Assembly (NCBI RefSeq): GCF_900102215.1
Contig: NZ_FNBG01000003.1
Location: forward strand, 124,001-188,000
Direction: 5' to 3'
Length of the DNA: 64,000 nucleotides
Source of the DNA: Fontibacillus panacisegetis
GTDB lineage: Bacteria; Bacillota; Bacilli; Paenibacillales; Paenibacillaceae
Shown: piece after piece, positions 62,323 through 64,000 of the stretch
How positions within the stretch are numbered: position 1 is the stretch's first letter
Layout: every line of letters begins with the position of its first letter
Program-made: the position numbers and the translations under genes
The notes under the pieces: generated by a model
What the model was told of the DNA's origin: nothing
Database searches by the model: none
What the model saw: only the letters and a program-made list of their open reading frames with translations

Positions 62323-63183
62323 TCAATCTTTTTTTCTCACTTTAGTTATAGCAATACATCCACCTACAATCAGAATCATGCCTATGATCGAGAACGCATC
62401 AGGTATTTCCAGCCAAAAGGCAAAGCCCCACAACGCATTAAACGCAATTCCGATGTATCGCACGATTTCGACGACCACCGCATTTTCATGAGTAAAAGCC
62501 TTAGTTAAAAATACTTGTGCCAGCAAGGAAATGACTCCGATACAGATCAGATATAACCACTCTTCAGCACTCGGTATTACAAATTTGCTCCACATGAGAG
62601 GAATGGATATCAATGTTGCCGTGACCATGAAATAAAATATAATTTCGTATGTGTGATGCTTTTGACCTAAATACCTTATGCATATCCCCGCTCCAGCAGA
62701 AAACAAAGCAGCCAAAATCCCCAGTAAAGCAACGATCGAATAAGTAGAATATCCGAATGGCTTTATAGTAAACATGACTCCGGCAACAACACTCGGCATG
62801 ATGAAATAAACTTTAGGCGGAATCTTCTCCTTCAGGAAAAGCCTGGACAGCAGAATCGTGAAAATAAGCGATGTATTGATAAGAATAATGGCATCCACCA
62901 AAGGCATATGAGCGATCGTGTAAAAATAAAAAATCATGTATAATGCTCCGCAGCAGCCCCGTAAAACCAGCATCGGAATGCCCGCTTTTGAAAACGGCAC
63001 CTTATCTTTTTTCATAAAATACACAATCATCATCGTTCCTATCAAGCTACGGAAGAACACAATCTCATTAGAAGGAATCGATGCTGCTGTTGCTTTCACG
63101 AATGCGTTCATGATGCTGAAAATGAAGCTGGACGCAATCGCATACAATATCCCGCTGATGGCTGGATGATGGTTAATCTTCAT
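62323..63183 (-). CDS. EamA/DMT family transporter, candidate metallophore exporter
   Basis: A 286-residue protein with ten membrane helices in two EamA repeats: SSFIFSIMNAFVKATA at the start, FFRSLIGTMMIVYFM, and a second repeat from about 150 with ISLLAQVFLTKAFTHENA. Its start codon overlaps the stop of the opine dehydrogenase gene by 11 bases, so both are made together. In Pseudomonas aeruginosa the EamA protein CntI exports pseudopaline and is encoded with the dehydrogenase. A similar role here is inferred from that pairing. Confidence 0.82.
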   Translation of the reverse strand: MKINHHPAISGILYAIASSFIFSIMNAFVKATAASIPSNEIVFFRSLIGTMMIVYFMKKDKVPFSKAGIPMLVLRGCCGALYMIFYFYTIAHMPLVDAIILINTSLIFTILLSRLFLKEKIPPKVYFIMPSVVAGVMFTIKPFGYSTYSIVALLGILAALFSAGAGICIRYLGQKHHTYEIIFYFMVTATLISIPLMWSKFVIPSAEEWLYLICIGVISLLAQVFLTKAFTHENAVVVEIVRYIGIAFNALWGFAFWLEIPDAFSIIGMILIVGGCIAITKVRKKD

Positions 63184-64000
63184 AGCAAACGAATGTCAAC
63201 TCTTCATCGAGGCTTTTCAGCGCAAAATCATCTGATAACAAGGAGTCCCGATGCATCAGCGCAAACAAGCTCAACTTTTGCTCATAGAGATTGATCATTT
63301 TATCTATAGTAGGTGTCCCCAATGCTTGATTACGCGCTAAACCTTGTAATATTTTCAGCCTGTAATAATCTTCATTTGGCACTCTTGGCACACACCAATA
63401 ACCTGCCTCATTTTGATATACCTTCTGGATAGGGACAGCCGAGAAATCAAAATACCTGCCATTTGCATCCGGAGTCGAGAATGGATCAATTAATAGAGAA
63501 GCATAACGGATATACAACAAATACTCTTGCTTGATCGCAGAAAATGAGGTGAAATTCTCAATATCTTCTCGTGATAAGCTCTCTGTCCTTACTGGATAAT
63601 TATCATCATTCATAAATTGAAGCAGATTAAATTGCTCTACATTAAAGCCATTTAATATCCCTGTGATTTCCTCCCACTGCATGAGCAGATCGTGTATAAC
63701 ATACTGAGTGATCGGTCCTTCCGGGTAAAACTTGTACGCATACTTTAAGGTCCCGTCTTCTCCAAATATATAGTTTAATGCGTATTCGTTCATAAATATC
63801 GGCGAATGTACATAAATGGAGATATTTCGGCTCTCCGCTACAAAGGGATCTCTCGTTAATTCAGCGGCAATCCCCAATGTACGAAGCCAATCTATCAGCT
63901 GCCGGGCAGCATCGGAGTTTTTACTTGTTGAGCCCAAGTAGATTTTCTTTTTCACACCTTTGGTCAATACTTCAATCGCCGAGTTTTTCCCCTTGGTCGC
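63173..64000 (-). CDS. Opine metallophore dehydrogenase (CntM-like), C-terminal part, cut by window edge
   Basis: The open frame continues past the right edge, so only about 275 C-terminal residues are seen; the NADPH-binding half is outside. The visible part matches staphylopine dehydrogenase: GVKKKIYLGSTSKNSD, ISIYVHSPIFMNEYALN, PEGPITQYVI, NLLQFMNDDNYPVRTESLS, EYLLYIRYASLLIDPFSTPD and GRYFDFSAVPIQKVY. CntM condenses the aminobutyrate-histidine intermediate with a 2-oxo acid by reduction. The His in IYVHSP is probably catalytic. It leads an operon with the EamA exporter. Confidence 0.85.
   Translation of the reverse strand, partial: ATKGKNSAIEVLTKGVKKKIYLGSTSKNSDAARQLIDWLRTLGIAAELTRDPFVAESRNISIYVHSPIFMNEYALNYIFGEDGTLKYAYKFYPEGPITQYVIHDLLMQWEEITGILNGFNVEQFNLLQFMNDDNYPVRTESLSREDIENFTSFSAIKQEYLLYIRYASLLIDPFSTPDANGRYFDFSAVPIQKVYQNEAGYWCVPRVPNEDYYRLKILQGLARNQALGTPTIDKMINLYEQKLSLFALMHRDSLLSDDFALKSLDEELTFVCYED

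Overview
The window looks like a stretch of a Paenibacillus-type chromosome (Bacillota, endospore-forming). The left 30 kb keeps the gene order around lexA, glnRA, spoVK, hfq, miaA, mutLS and cotE that is familiar from Bacillus. It contains spore genes (spoVK, cotE), a TIGR03826/YvyF-like zinc protein, a YneA-like SOS division inhibitor, and typical AGGAGG ribosome binding sites with several TTG/GTG starts. No rRNA, tRNA, CRISPR array or complete insertion sequence was seen.

1-30 kb is mostly core genome. It starts with the 5' part of metH facing an orphan N-terminal fragment of acireductone dioxygenase. The SOS hub follows: yneA and lexA are divergent, with five LexA-type boxes between them. 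A 396-bp element with 20-bp terminal inverted repeats lies just after lexA. Next are an L,D-transpeptidase, glnRA behind two GlnR operators, a YnbB-like PLP enzyme, spoVK, a class A penicillin-binding protein with a Gly/Asn/Ser-rich tail, hfq, miaA, an RsmJ-like methyltransferase, mutL, mutS, a putative amidoligase and cotE. An NMT1-type ABC importer, an M32 carboxypeptidase and a beta-carbonic anhydrase close the region.

30-55 kb is a patchwork of housekeeping and accessory genes. It holds a DsbA-like thiol oxidoreductase, selO, and an XPD/DinG-type helicase with an N-terminal nuclease-like domain behind a perfect SOS palindrome. Several gene remnants follow: aminoglycoside-phosphotransferase family, DUF6933, a frameshifted DJ-1/PfpI gene and a duplicated beta-lactamase tail. 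A compact eight-gene GntR-led operon (40.6-47.7 kb) combines a MetNIQ-type importer with an M20 amidohydrolase, a UroD-family methyltransferase, a P5C-reductase-like enzyme and a VOC protein. It looks like an uptake and catabolism module for a small amino-acid derivative. Two drug/lantibiotic-resistance-type ABC cassettes and remnants of a type II thioesterase and an MFS exporter follow.

55-64 kb is the most interesting part: an opine-metallophore (staphylopine/pseudopaline/bacillopaline-like) zinc acquisition locus. A five-gene peptide/nickel-type importer (CntABCDF-like) reads leftward from a promoter whose spacer and -10 are covered by an almost perfect Zur box. On its other side a two-gene operon encodes the C-terminal part of an opine dehydrogenase (CntM-like, cut by the right edge) overlapped by an EamA-family transporter that may export the metallophore. 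A self-contained TetR plus condensation-domain acyltransferase cassette sits between the two operons. The biosynthetic genes cntL (and possibly cntK) would be expected beyond the right edge.
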